A stretch of 64,000 nt of DNA from Flavobacterium sp. CF108 (GTDB taxonomy: Bacteria; Bacteroidota; Bacteroidia; Flavobacteriales; Flavobacteriaceae), in contig NZ_FQWW01000002.1 of the NCBI RefSeq assembly GCF_900129795.1, forward strand, positions 186,001 to 250,000, read 5' to 3'. The number at the start of each line of letters is the position of its first letter. Position 1 is the first letter of the stretch. Shown here piece by piece: positions 51,718-60,982 of this stretch. The notes beneath the pieces were generated by a model, which saw nothing but the letters and a program-made list of their open reading frames with translations, had not been told where the DNA came from and searched no databases. The translations under genes were made by a program, and so were the position numbers.

Positions 51718-53724
51718 TTATTTTATTTTAAATCGTAATCCGGCGTAATACATCTGCCCAAAAATTGGTGCATAAGCAACAGAAGCATCAAAATTTGGTC
51801 CAAAAGGATCATTTGCTCCTAAAATCGCTTTTTGTTGTTTGTAATTTCCAATATTTTCTCCTCCAATATAAACCTCAAAAACTGGCGAGAAAACCCTTGT
51901 AACCTGAGCATTCATAACAGCATACGAAGGCGAGAAATCAGGAAACTGATCTTCAGCAGGATTTGACGCTGTGTACGGAAGCTGTTGTTTTCCAGACCAA
52001 TTAAAAGTATAATCAAACTTCCATTGTTTGTCATTATTCAAAGTTGTTTCGTATTCTAAATTCCCTAGAAAACGATGTTTTGCCTGAAGCGGACGCTGAA
52101 AAGTTCCTCTTAAATAATCGGTTTGAATGTCATAGTATTTATAAGCTGTTCTTAAATTTAAGTTATGAATTAACTCGTAATTAAATTCTACCTGAATACT
52201 ATTGGCAAAAGAACTTCCTTTTAAATTATAAAACAAAACTTCTTGCGGACTCTGCATTAAATCTACAACGGCCTGATTTTGAAAATCGGTTCTGTAGATA
52301 TCGAATCCCGCATCGGCATTTTTACCGAAAAGTTTAAATTTCTGCGAAAAGCTAACTCCGTAATTCCATGCAATTTCCGGATTTAAACCATAAATTTTTC
52401 CGTTGTTATCTAAAATTGAAAAGGTTCTGGAACTGGCGAAAAGCTGCTGATTCTCGGCAAAGATATTAGCGGAACGTTTTCCTCTTCCTGCAGAAAAACG
52501 AATTACTCCATTTTTCCATGGATTGTATCTAACATGAAGTCTTGGCGTAGCAAATAATCCTAAACGGTTATGATTGTCAACTCTTCCTCCTAAAATTATA
52601 CTGAAGTCATCTGTATTATCATACGTATATTCAAAAAATGCCCCAACCGAATTATCGATTCGGCTGTAATCTGTAACATTTACAAACTCCTGATATTGAT
52701 CGTATGAAAAATTTAAACCAGTAGTAAATTTATGCTTCGTATTATTGATAATCGAATTGAAAATTAAATTCGAATAAAAACTATTCTGCTTAATATCATA
52801 TTGATTTAAACCAAAATATGAATCTTGTTTATGGCTGTTGAAAGCATTTTGAAAACCGATGCTTTGATAAGGCATATCTTTAAAAACATATCCAATTTTT
52901 GTAGACACATCAAAACGTTCTGTATTAATTTCTGAACCCCAATGATTTGTAGTTCCGCGATCGCGGTCTTTATCAAAATCAACTTCTCCAGTCTGCTTTT
53001 TATCATTCATATATCTGAAATTGATAAAACTCACTAAACCACTTTCGGGATCATAATATTGATATCGGTTTAAAACATTGATTTGTTTTCCTAAGGGATT
53101 ATCTAAAAATCCGTCATCATTCATATCGTTTTTAGCAACACGAGCATTTCCATGAACAAATAGACTTGTCGCCCATTTATCAGATAACTTTTTATTAAAA
53201 TGTGTATTCAATTCAAATCTTGAATCGGTTGAACCGTAGGCATTCAGGAAAAACGGAATATCACTTAATGGTTTTAAGAGTTCGGTATTTATTTGTCCCG
53301 AAATACTTTCGTAACCATTAATAACGCTTCCGGCGCCTTTGGTAATTTGAACACTTTCGATCCAGGTTCCGGGTGTAAAAGACAAACCATAGGCTTGCGA
53401 CGCTCCGCGAACCGAAGGAATATTTTCTTCGGTAATCATTAAATACGGACTTGTTAAACCCAGCATTTTGATTTGTTTCGTTCCTGTTAAAGCATCAGAA
53501 AAATTGACATCAATAGACGGATTTGTCTCAAAACTTTCGGCAAGATTACAACATGCTGCTTTTAAGAGTTCTTTACTCGTAATTAAAGATGTATTTGCGG
53601 TTACGGTATAGGATTTTGTAATTCCTTTTTGCTTTTTTTTGACTTTTACTTCCTCTAAATTTTCTTGTGAAAACATAGAAACCGAAAGTAAAAACATCGC
53701 AAAAAGCATGATATTTTTTGGCAT
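51718..53724 (-). CDS. TonB-dependent receptor, probably for a metal
   Basis: The 668-residue protein has a signal peptide (to about 19), a plug domain (SFETNPSIDVNFSDALTGTK; MLGLTSPYLMITEENIPSVR; ITKGAGSVINGYESISGQIN) and a barrel ending FGQMYYAGLRFKIK. AACC near residues 55-58 in the plug is unusual and could bind metal. There is no CarboxypepD_reg domain. It lies between a HYC_CC_PP gene and an HMA gene, which points to metal uptake. Confidence 0.87.
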   Translation of the reverse strand: MPKNIMLFAMFLLSVSMFSQENLEEVKVKKKQKGITKSYTVTANTSLITSKELLKAACCNLAESFETNPSIDVNFSDALTGTKQIKMLGLTSPYLMITEENIPSVRGASQAYGLSFTPGTWIESVQITKGAGSVINGYESISGQINTELLKPLSDIPFFLNAYGSTDSRFELNTHFNKKLSDKWATSLFVHGNARVAKNDMNDDGFLDNPLGKQINVLNRYQYYDPESGLVSFINFRYMNDKKQTGEVDFDKDRDRGTTNHWGSEINTERFDVSTKIGYVFKDMPYQSIGFQNAFNSHKQDSYFGLNQYDIKQNSFYSNLIFNSIINNTKHKFTTGLNFSYDQYQEFVNVTDYSRIDNSVGAFFEYTYDNTDDFSIILGGRVDNHNRLGLFATPRLHVRYNPWKNGVIRFSAGRGKRSANIFAENQQLFASSRTFSILDNNGKIYGLNPEIAWNYGVSFSQKFKLFGKNADAGFDIYRTDFQNQAVVDLMQSPQEVLFYNLKGSSFANSIQVEFNYELIHNLNLRTAYKYYDIQTDYLRGTFQRPLQAKHRFLGNLEYETTLNNDKQWKFDYTFNWSGKQQLPYTASNPAEDQFPDFSPSYAVMNAQVTRVFSPVFEVYIGGENIGNYKQQKAILGANDPFGPNFDASVAYAPIFGQMYYAGLRFKIK

Positions 53725-53838
53725 AAAAAAAGATTTTAATGTTATTTAGAAATTCTGCTTTTAGGTTTCTGTAGAATAAGAAACACTAAAACATTCATTG
53801 CAAGCCATAGAAAGAAGGCTTGATTCTAAACATTAAAA

Positions 53839-54234
53839 TCAGGAATAAAAAATGTATTGATTGTATAATTTGAATAAGGGGGGCGCATTCGCATCAGAAT
53901 AATACGAAATAACCTGATTGTTTTTGAAGTTTGGAATTGACAAAAATGCAATTGGTTTGTATTCCTGAATTACAGCCGGAAATGCAAGCTGGAAAAAGAA
54001 AACCTTAAAAGTTGCATCGCTTGATTTTTTTTCAAATTTTACAACTTTGTCCTTGCAGCAAGATGATTTTTTTTCTTTTTCACCACAGCATTTTTTCTCT
54101 GGTGATGCAGAAGCCGAAGTATTTAAAGAAACGGAAGCAATTTTTCCTCCGCAGTAATGCACATCAAAAGCAAACCCAATGTTGGAAACCAACAATAGGA
54201 ACGCTAAAAATAAAACTGTGCACTTTTTTCTCAT
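53839..54234 (-). CDS. HYC_CC_PP family protein
   Basis: The 131-residue protein has a signal peptide and the motifs that name the family: HYC (26-28), CC pairs (49-50 and 59-60, in KKCCGEKE and SSCCKDK) and PPLF near 117. The Cys/His content suggests metal binding outside the inner membrane. The family is known by pattern only. It is the first gene of the metal unit with the TonB receptor. Confidence 0.83.
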   Translation of the reverse strand: MRKKCTVLFLAFLLLVSNIGFAFDVHYCGGKIASVSLNTSASASPEKKCCGEKEKKSSCCKDKVVKFEKKSSDATFKVFFFQLAFPAVIQEYKPIAFLSIPNFKNNQVISYYSDANAPPLFKLYNQYIFYS

Positions 54235-54280
54235 ACTGCAAAAGTATTTAAAAAGACTCAGATAAAATTTAAATGAAATG

Positions 54281-54727
54281 TTATTTTTTTAAATTTTGAA
54301 GCTGATAGTAAAATGCAGGAATAAACAAAAGCACAAATATAGGCTGAATGATAAATCTTCGAACATAAAACAACAGCCAGCTTTTCTCCGGAAAATATTC
54401 GACAATTATAAAAAACATCCCGAAAAGAACAACTGAAAAAAATGCGTATAAAAAGGAACTAAAGATTAAAATTCCTTTATCCCTAAAAAGGGTATAAATT
54501 AGAATAAGAGATAACGCCGTGTTTAAAACAAACCGAAGTAAAAGATTCAGAAAAAGTTTTAACGAATCGACTTCTGGTAATTTTATATTATTAAAATCAG
54601 ATTCAAAATATTCTAAGAAGGGATCATAAAACAGGGAACTTTCAAAAGCTCTTATCAACCCGAAACAGCAAATAACAAGTATTGAAATGAAAACTTTCGT
54701 TTTTTCTTCTCTTATTTTATTTAGCAT
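54281..54727 (-). CDS. Exosortase F system-associated membrane protein
   Basis: The 148-residue protein has four hydrophobic helices and no catalytic motif. It overlaps the xrtF stop by 11 bp and follows it directly. That fits the small membrane protein that regularly accompanies XrtF in Flavobacteriia. Its role is unknown; the call depends on context. Confidence 0.7.
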   Translation of the reverse strand: MLNKIREEKTKVFISILVICCFGLIRAFESSLFYDPFLEYFESDFNNIKLPEVDSLKLFLNLLLRFVLNTALSLILIYTLFRDKGILIFSSFLYAFFSVVLFGMFFIIVEYFPEKSWLLFYVRRFIIQPIFVLLFIPAFYYQLQNLKK

Positions 54728-55253
54728 ACTTCGAAAATTTATTAACCCAAATAATCCATAAAATAAAAACAGTTCCGTAAATAATTAACGGAAAAAGAAC
54801 ACCGTGCAAAAGATGATTTTTTTCGGGAAAATGAAATAACAAAATGGTCAATAAAGCGATTCGGGCAATATTTAAAAGATAAATAAACACGATTCCGAAC
54901 AGGATATAATATAAGGTAACTTTAAATTTCCCAGAAAAAGCAAGCACGAAAGCAATAAACAAGATAATAACACTTATAGCATTGCAGCCTTCAATAATTC
55001 GAACAATGTAATGATTGTTATACAGAACTTCTAACCAGGAACTGGAAAAGCTTTTTTGAATTTTTACATCAAAATTAAAGGCGTGAAGCAGCTGCTCGAC
55101 ATTACGGCCAACTAAATTTGTAATTCCGTCGACTTCATCTGCTTTAAAACTGTTCAAATAAAATTTATATAATAGCGTTAATGCAATGTAAGCTGCAAAA
55201 AAAGTACCTATAAAAATTAAAAACGGCTTGAATTGGGCTAGATATTTTTTCAA
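54717..55253 (-). CDS. xrtF: Exosortase family protein XrtF
   Basis: The 178-residue multi-pass membrane protein has the exosortase triad: Cys90 (EGCNAIS), Arg131 (NIARIALL) and His150 (HLLHGVLFP). Exosortases are integral transpeptidase-like enzymes that process a C-terminal sorting signal at the inner membrane. XrtF is the Flavobacteriia-type member, without the exopolysaccharide operon of proteobacterial systems. It is co-transcribed with its associated protein; no recognisable substrate lies in this window. Confidence 0.85.
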   Translation of the reverse strand: MKKYLAQFKPFLIFIGTFFAAYIALTLLYKFYLNSFKADEVDGITNLVGRNVEQLLHAFNFDVKIQKSFSSSWLEVLYNNHYIVRIIEGCNAISVIILFIAFVLAFSGKFKVTLYYILFGIVFIYLLNIARIALLTILLFHFPEKNHLLHGVLFPLIIYGTVFILWIIWVNKFSKYAK

Positions 55254-55324
55254 CAGATTTTTTTTTCAAATTTATGTATTTTTTGAGTTCAGCTTTAAAT
55301 ACTTTTGTATAAAATTTTCAAATC

Positions 55325-55780
55325 ATGACATTTCAAGAATTACAACCAAAAATAAGTGCTATAGTATCTGATAATAATAAAGTTAGAGATGAAAAACTAT
55401 TAGCTGTCTGCCAATTATTAAACGAAAATGTAGAATATTACAACTGGGTTGGTTTTTATTTTGCAAATCACGAAAACAAAACACTTCATTTAGGCCCGTA
55501 TGTAGGTGCTGAAACAGATCATACTGTTATTCCTTTTGGTAAAGGAATTTGCGGACAAGTTGCTGAAAGCAATGCAAATTTTGTTGTGCCAGATGTAAAA
55601 GCACAAGATAATTATATTGCCTGCAGTTTAACTGTAAAATCAGAAATCGTTGTTCCTCTTTTTGTAAATGGAATAAACATTGGTCAAATTGATATTGACA
55701 GCCACGTAATTGATCCTTTTACAGAAGCTGACGAAAGATTTTTGGAGTTTGTTAACCAAGAAGTTGCTAAGTTATTCTAG
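55325..55780 (+). CDS. GAF-domain protein, free-methionine-(R)-sulfoxide reductase-like
   Basis: The 151-residue single-GAF protein matches the fRMsr pattern FGKGICGQVAES ... VVPDV ... YIACSLTVKSEIVVPLFV. Of the three Cys of E. coli fRMsr, two are kept with the right 24-residue spacing (Cys76 and Cys100). The third position, 10 before Cys76, is His66. It may reduce free methionine sulfoxide with altered recycling, or be only a sensor. It is divergent from xrtF. Confidence 0.75.
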   Translation: MTFQELQPKISAIVSDNNKVRDEKLLAVCQLLNENVEYYNWVGFYFANHENKTLHLGPYVGAETDHTVIPFGKGICGQVAESNANFVVPDVKAQDNYIACSLTVKSEIVVPLFVNGINIGQIDIDSHVIDPFTEADERFLEFVNQEVAKLF

Positions 55781-55815
55781 AAGAGCTATTTTTAATGTAT
55801 AAAAAATAGATCTGA

Positions 55816-56511
55816 ATGAAAAAAAATGTATTCATCATATTTCTTCTTATAAGTTCAGTCAATCTATTTGGGCAGATTAACATGGTCTCGAAAAAGATTT
55901 TTCTTGACTCGTTAAATCGTGAAACTACACCTGAAAATTACACTTACACAAGAGTAATTACGAATTATTCTCAAAAAAGTGTACGGTATGTCGTTACTGA
56001 TTTTTACAAAAACGGCAGAAAAAAAATGACGGGCTGTACTTTAGACAGAGACATTTTAAAAAAGGATGGCGAGTTTATTTGTTATTTTAAAAATGGATCA
56101 AAAGAATCTGTTGTAAATTATTCTGACGATCATAAAGTAGGCAAAGAGATTAATTGGTATGAAAACCAAAGCAAAAAATGGGAGAAACAGAATTCGTGGA
56201 ATCCTAAAACCAAAACAGCTCAAACTTTAATTCTTAATTTTTGGGATGAAAATAAAAACCAAACTGTAGTTGATGGGAATGGAGAATATGAAGAAACCGA
56301 TAAGTTTGTGACCCAAAAAGGAATCATTAAAAACGGTTTAAAACAAGGTGTTTGGGTTGGAAACGATGCTTTACGTAAAATTTCATTTACAGATAATTAC
56401 GATCAGGGAGTTTTAATTTCAGGAACAAGTATAGACGAAAACAATGTAAAACTTTCTTACTCCTCCTTAAATGAGAAACAAACAGGTAAAAAAGTCTTGA
56501 AATTAAAATAG
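55816..56511 (+). CDS. Exported MORN/YwqK-like repeat protein
   Basis: The 231-residue protein has a signal peptide (to about 20) and YwqK/MORN-type repeats (DGEFICYFKNGSKESVVNYS; KVGKEINWYENQSKKWEK; NGLKQGVWVGN). It is a paralogue of the next gene (start of mature part, FLDS, repeats), but stops before the TonB C-terminal domain that the partner has. A shortened copy or an ancestral form is possible. Function is unknown. Confidence 0.7.
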   Translation: MKKNVFIIFLLISSVNLFGQINMVSKKIFLDSLNRETTPENYTYTRVITNYSQKSVRYVVTDFYKNGRKKMTGCTLDRDILKKDGEFICYFKNGSKESVVNYSDDHKVGKEINWYENQSKKWEKQNSWNPKTKTAQTLILNFWDENKNQTVVDGNGEYEETDKFVTQKGIIKNGLKQGVWVGNDALRKISFTDNYDQGVLISGTSIDENNVKLSYSSLNEKQTGKKVLKLK

Positions 56512-56607
56512 CAATTAAAAACAAAGATCACTTTAATTAGCAAACGCTGAATTCTTGTTTATTTGTATTAAAAATACTACTTTAGATTTTTCATTAATAA
56601 ACCTAAC

Positions 56608-57558
56608 ATGAAAGCTATTTTACGCGTATTATTTTTTCTTTTTATTTCTAACCAACTTTTTTCTCAATCACTTCTTTCAGAAAGTAGAGTAATATTTCTG
56701 GACTCTTCTTATGTGGAAAGTTCAGCAGTAGACTATAAATATATTAGGATTATTGAAGATTATTATACTGATAAGAAATCGTATAATTATAAAGAATATT
56801 ACAAATCTAAAGCAATTAAATGTATAGGAACAACTTTAGACAAAGATGTCATTAGACTAGATGGGCCATTTATGTCGTATTATGAAAATGGCAACAAAAA
56901 GTCGACTGTAACTTTTGCAAAGCTCAAAAAAACAGGAAAAGAATTCAATTGGTACGAAAACGGAAATATCAAATCAGAAATTGAATATTTCGAAAATAAA
57001 AAAGGAGAAGTTGAGTGCAAGCTCAACAATTTCTGGAATCCTCAAAAAGAACAAATCGTAACCTACGGCAATGGAGATTATACATATGCAAATGAATATT
57101 CCGAAGAAAGCGGAAAGATAAAAGATGGGTTGCCTGATGGGATTTGGAAAGGAAAGTATTTGGAAAAGAAATCAAGTTTTACAGAAACTTATGAAAATGG
57201 CAAATTAGTTTCAGGAATTAGCTTGGATTCTTTAAACATTGAGCACCCTTATACCATCAGAGACCAGCCTCCAAGTCCAAAAAAAGGTATAAATTCTTTT
57301 TACACGTATGTTGGAAGATCTATGGTTATACCAGTTGAAGCAAGAAATAAGGTTTTTGGAAAGATATATTTAACTTTCACTGTAGATGAAGAAGGAAATC
57401 TGGTTGAACCAAAAATATTAAAGGGATTGGGCTACGGATTAGACGAAAATGCAATTAGTGTAATTAAAGGCGCGAAAAAATGGAGTCCAGGCATAAGAAG
57501 AGGTATTCCCGTAAAAGTTCTTTATTCATTACCGTTGACGATAGCTCCGACAAATTAG
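56608..57558 (+). CDS. MORN/YwqK-like repeats fused to a TonB C-terminal domain
   Basis: The 316-residue protein has a signal peptide, YwqK/MORN-type repeats of about 50-190 (DGPFMSYYENGNKKSTVTF; TGKEFNWYENGNIKSEIEY) and a C-terminal TonB_C domain of about 240-312 (GKIYLTFTVDEEGNLVEPKI; AISVIKGAKKWSPGIRRGIP). It lacks the membrane anchor and Pro-rich spacer of a classic TonB, so it is more likely an exported cell-surface or periplasmic partner than an energy transducer. It follows its paralogue by 96 bp. Confidence 0.78.
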   Translation: MKAILRVLFFLFISNQLFSQSLLSESRVIFLDSSYVESSAVDYKYIRIIEDYYTDKKSYNYKEYYKSKAIKCIGTTLDKDVIRLDGPFMSYYENGNKKSTVTFAKLKKTGKEFNWYENGNIKSEIEYFENKKGEVECKLNNFWNPQKEQIVTYGNGDYTYANEYSEESGKIKDGLPDGIWKGKYLEKKSSFTETYENGKLVSGISLDSLNIEHPYTIRDQPPSPKKGINSFYTYVGRSMVIPVEARNKVFGKIYLTFTVDEEGNLVEPKILKGLGYGLDENAISVIKGAKKWSPGIRRGIPVKVLYSLPLTIAPTN

Positions 57559-57672
57559 CACTTTTAAACAAAAAGTGAATCCCTAAAACATTAAAAAAGA
57601 ATTATTTTTACCTGAAATTGACTAATTATTAAAATTTTCAAAGTTTAAATTTATTTTTTCGGAAAAAAGATG

Positions 57673-57680
57673 TAATTTTG
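57673..57680 (+). promoter_or_regulatory. rpsO -7 promoter box
   Basis: TAATTTTG matches TAnnTTTG and lies 55 bp before the rpsO ATG. Confidence 0.6.
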
Positions 57681-57735
57681 CACCCGTCTTACAAAGGATG
57701 TATGACATACATAAAAATCATTAAATAATATTGGA

Positions 57736-58002
57736 ATGTATTTAACTAAAGAAAAGAAAGAAGAGATTTTCGCACAACACGGTGGTGCAACAAACACTGG
57801 AAGCGCAGAAGGTCAAATTGCATTGTTCACTTACAGAATTTCTCACTTAACTGAACACTTGAAAAAAAATCGTCACGATTACAACACTGAGCGTTCTCTT
57901 GTACTATTAGTAGGTAAAAGAAGAGCTTTGTTAGATTACTTGAAAAAGAAAGAGATCAACAGATATCGTGAGATTATCAAAGTATTGAATATCAGAAAAT
58001 AA
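57736..58002 (+). CDS. rpsO: 30S ribosomal protein S15
   Basis: The 88-residue protein matches S15 ([40 protein letters not shown]). It binds the central domain of 16S rRNA. As in many bacteria it is followed by pnp; a hairpin lies between them. Confidence 0.96.
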   Translation: MYLTKEKKEEIFAQHGGATNTGSAEGQIALFTYRISHLTEHLKKNRHDYNTERSLVLLVGKRRALLDYLKKKEINRYREIIKVLNIRK

Positions 58003-58011
58003 TCAATATAG

Positions 58012-58037
58012 AAAAGAGGTGCGAGAGTGCCTCTTTT
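58012..58037 (+). terminator. Hairpin between rpsO and pnp
   Basis: AAAAGAGG pairs with CCTCTTTT around a loop with weak inner pairs and is followed by T. It could be a terminator or a processing site in the rpsO-pnp unit. Confidence 0.6.
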
Positions 58038-58162
58038 TGTTTTTACATTACAAGCATTTTATAAAAAAAAGTTTGGTTTTTCATTGGGTTTTAGAAACAA
58101 CAACTACACACAACAACTACAACACAACTAAAACCCATTGTATAACCAATAAGGAAAAATTT

Positions 58163-60298
58163 ATGATTCCACAATTATTTGTAGAAAAGATCGATTTAGG
58201 TGATGGCAGAAGCATCACAATCGAGACAGGACGTTTAGCAAAACAAGCTGATGGTTCTGTAGTAGTAAGAATGGGCGACACAATGATTCTTGCAACAGCA
58301 GTTTCAGCTCGCACATCAAACCCAGGCGTTGATTTTTTACCGTTAACGGTAGATTACCGCGAAAAATTCGCAGCAGCAGGTCGTTTCCCGGGAGGTTTCT
58401 TCAAAAGAGAAGCACGTCCAAGCGACAGCGAAGTATTAACAATGAGATTAGTTGACCGTGTTTTACGTCCGCTTTTCCCAGACGATTACCATGCTGAAAC
58501 ACAAGTTATGATTCAGTTAATGTCTCATGACGAAGAAGTTATGCCAGACGCTTTAGCTGGTTTAGCTGCATCTGCAGCATTAGCTGTTTCAGATATTCCA
58601 TTTTACAACTTAATTTCTGAAGTACGTGTTGCACGTATCGACGGGAAATTTGTGATCAACCCAAGCAGAGTAGACTTAGAAAAATCTGACATCGATATGA
58701 TGATTGGAGCTTCTATGGATTCTGTTGCAATGGTTGAAGGTGAGATGAAAGAAATTTCAGAAGCTGAAATGGTTGAAGCAATTAAATTTGCTCACGAAGC
58801 TATTAAAGTTCAAATCCAGGCACAATTACGTTTACAAGCTGCTTTTGGTAAAAAAGAAATTCGTACTTACGAAGGTGAGAAAGAAAACGAAGAAATCTAT
58901 AAAAAAGTAAAAGCTGCTGCATACGATAAAATTTATGCTATTGCAAAAGTTGGTTCGGCTAAACACGAAAGAGGTGCTGCATTTGCTGAAGTAAAAGAAG
59001 AAGTTAAAGCTTTATTTACTGAAGAAGAATTAGCAGCTGACGGTGATTTAGTTTCTAAATATTTCTACAAAACAAACAAAGAAGCTGTTCGTAATGTAGT
59101 ATTAGAATTAGGTGTTCGTTTAGATGGCAGAAAAACTACAGACATCAGACCTATTTGGTGCGAAACTGATTATTTACCAAGAGTTCACGGTTCATCTTTA
59201 TTTACTCGTGGAGAAACTCAGGCTTTGGCAACTGTAACTTTAGGAACATCTAGAGAAGCAAACCAAATCGATTCTCCATCTGAACAAGGTGAAGAGAAAT
59301 TCTACTTACACTATAACTTCCCTCCTTTCTCAACTGGTGAAGCAAAACCACTAAGAGGAACTTCAAGAAGAGAAGTTGGTCACGGTAACTTAGCTCAAAG
59401 AGCTTTAAAAAATATGATCCCTGCTGATTGTCCTTATACAATTCGTGTTGTTTCTGAGGTTTTAGAATCTAACGGTTCTTCTTCTATGGCGACAGTTTGT
59501 GCTGGAACAATGGCTTTAATGGATGCTGGAGTTCAAATGGTAAAACCAGTTTCTGGAATTGCTATGGGATTGATTACTGATGGAGAGAAATTTGCTGTAT
59601 TGTCTGATATTTTAGGTGATGAAGATCACTTAGGAGATATGGACTTTAAAGTAACTGGAACTGCTGATGGTATCACAGCTTGTCAAATGGACATCAAAAT
59701 TGATGGTTTACGTTATGACATTATGGAGCAGGCTTTAGGGCAGGCACGTGAAGGACGTTTACACATTTTAGGAAAATTAACTGAGACTATCGCTGCTCCA
59801 AGAGCTGACGTAAAAGCTCATGCACCAAAAATCATTACCAGAACTATTCCTGGAAACTTTATTGGAGCATTAATTGGACCTGGTGGAAAAGTAATTCAGG
59901 AATTACAAAAAGCTACTGGAACAACTATTGTAATCAACGAAGTTGATGAGCAAGGTGTTATCGAAATCTTAGGTACAGATCCTGCTGGAATTGAAGCGGT
60001 ATTAGCAAAAATTGCTTCTATCACTTTCAAACCACAATTAGGAGAAGCATACGAAGTTAAAGTAATCAAAATGCTTGATTTTGGAGCTGTTGTAGAATAT
60101 ACTGCTGCACCAGGAAACGAGGTATTACTTCACGTATCTGAACTTGCTTGGGAACGTACTGAAAACGTTGCCGATGTAGTTAAAATGGGAGATGTTTTCC
60201 AAGTGAAATACTTAGGAGTTGACCCTAAAACTAAAAAAGAAAAAGTGTCTAAAAAAGCACTTGTTCCAAGACCTCCACGTGAGGACAAAAAAGAGTAA
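58163..60298 (+). CDS. pnp: Polynucleotide phosphorylase
   Basis: The open frame reaches back to 58019, but ATG 58163 ([20 protein letters not shown]) is the family start; the extra 48 codons lie in a 5' UTR. The 711-residue 3'-exoribonuclease has two RNase PH domains (about 10-145 and 320-545, with [19 protein letters not shown] and [17 protein letters not shown]), a KH domain ([15 protein letters not shown]) and an S1 domain (about 625-690). It degrades RNA by phosphorolysis. The 160-bp leader after rpsO may serve autoregulation. Confidence 0.96.
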   Translation: MIPQLFVEKIDLGDGRSITIETGRLAKQADGSVVVRMGDTMILATAVSARTSNPGVDFLPLTVDYREKFAAAGRFPGGFFKREARPSDSEVLTMRLVDRVLRPLFPDDYHAETQVMIQLMSHDEEVMPDALAGLAASAALAVSDIPFYNLISEVRVARIDGKFVINPSRVDLEKSDIDMMIGASMDSVAMVEGEMKEISEAEMVEAIKFAHEAIKVQIQAQLRLQAAFGKKEIRTYEGEKENEEIYKKVKAAAYDKIYAIAKVGSAKHERGAAFAEVKEEVKALFTEEELAADGDLVSKYFYKTNKEAVRNVVLELGVRLDGRKTTDIRPIWCETDYLPRVHGSSLFTRGETQALATVTLGTSREANQIDSPSEQGEEKFYLHYNFPPFSTGEAKPLRGTSRREVGHGNLAQRALKNMIPADCPYTIRVVSEVLESNGSSSMATVCAGTMALMDAGVQMVKPVSGIAMGLITDGEKFAVLSDILGDEDHLGDMDFKVTGTADGITACQMDIKIDGLRYDIMEQALGQAREGRLHILGKLTETIAAPRADVKAHAPKIITRTIPGNFIGALIGPGGKVIQELQKATGTTIVINEVDEQGVIEILGTDPAGIEAVLAKIASITFKPQLGEAYEVKVIKMLDFGAVVEYTAAPGNEVLLHVSELAWERTENVADVVKMGDVFQVKYLGVDPKTKKEKVSKKALVPRPPREDKKE

Positions 60299-60332
60299 TC
60301 AGATCTTAGTTTACTAAAGGTTTATTCATAGA

Positions 60333-60365
60333 AAACCCCAATTCATTTAGTTGAATTGGGGTTTT
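60333..60365. terminator. pnp terminator, bidirectional
   Basis: AACCCCAATTCA pairs with TGAATTGGGGTT and is followed by T; the leading A run serves the opposite strand. Confidence 0.85.
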
Positions 60366-60370
60366 TAAGT

Positions 60371-60970
60371 TTAATTAAAAAGCTTATTCTTTTTGAAAGG
60401 AATTTTGTTACGAATCAAATAGGCATGATAACAGCTAGGAACATCAAATGTCCATTTTGGAAGAATTAAGATGATAAGCAAAACATCTATATGACCAACA
60501 ATTCCAAAAATAATTGCTAAAGAAAAAGTAATTCCAGAATATCCAAAACCTATCATTCCAACAAAAGCAAGCAATAACGTTATTCCCCATAATTTAGAAA
60601 GAAATGCATGTGTACAGGTTTCTTTACCAAATTTCATAAAGCTGAAAACATAAGTCAATGCTTCCATTATAAAAATCAAGGCAATAGGCAGTGCATTTTC
60701 TATTATTATTTCGGGATTTAATATCCACGAACACCAAGCAACGCACAACCAAAAAACTAAATCTGTCTGACTGTCCATTCTTCGAAGTTTTTCTGAAGAA
60801 GTTCCTAACCGGCGGGCAATAATGCCGTCAAAAATATCAGACAATAATCCCAAAAAGATTAAAACAACAAGTTCTTTTCTAATTTCAGTTCCATAATTAT
60901 ACGTTAGCATTATTAAAATTGGCCCTAATAAAAGCCTGAAAGTGATAAGCGAGATTGGTATATTTTTCAT
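60371..60970 (-). CDS. CDP-alcohol phosphatidyltransferase family protein
   Basis: The 199-residue multi-helix membrane protein has the family motif in the form D45xxD48G49xxA52R53 ... D66xxxD70 (FDGIIARRLG; RRMDSQTD). The conserved Gly eight residues after AR is Leu62. Members transfer a phosphatidyl group from a CDP-linked lipid to an alcohol in the inner membrane. The acceptor is unknown; the Gly change may alter activity. Confidence 0.8.
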   Translation of the reverse strand: MKNIPISLITFRLLLGPILIMLTYNYGTEIRKELVVLIFLGLLSDIFDGIIARRLGTSSEKLRRMDSQTDLVFWLCVAWCSWILNPEIIIENALPIALIFIMEALTYVFSFMKFGKETCTHAFLSKLWGITLLLAFVGMIGFGYSGITFSLAIIFGIVGHIDVLLIILILPKWTFDVPSCYHAYLIRNKIPFKKNKLFN

Positions 60971-60982
60971 TTGTTTTATTTT

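Noticed and set aside
58019-58162. N-terminal extension of pnp
   Set aside because: The extra codons overlap the rpsO-pnp hairpin and 5' UTR. All the family motifs start at ATG 58163.
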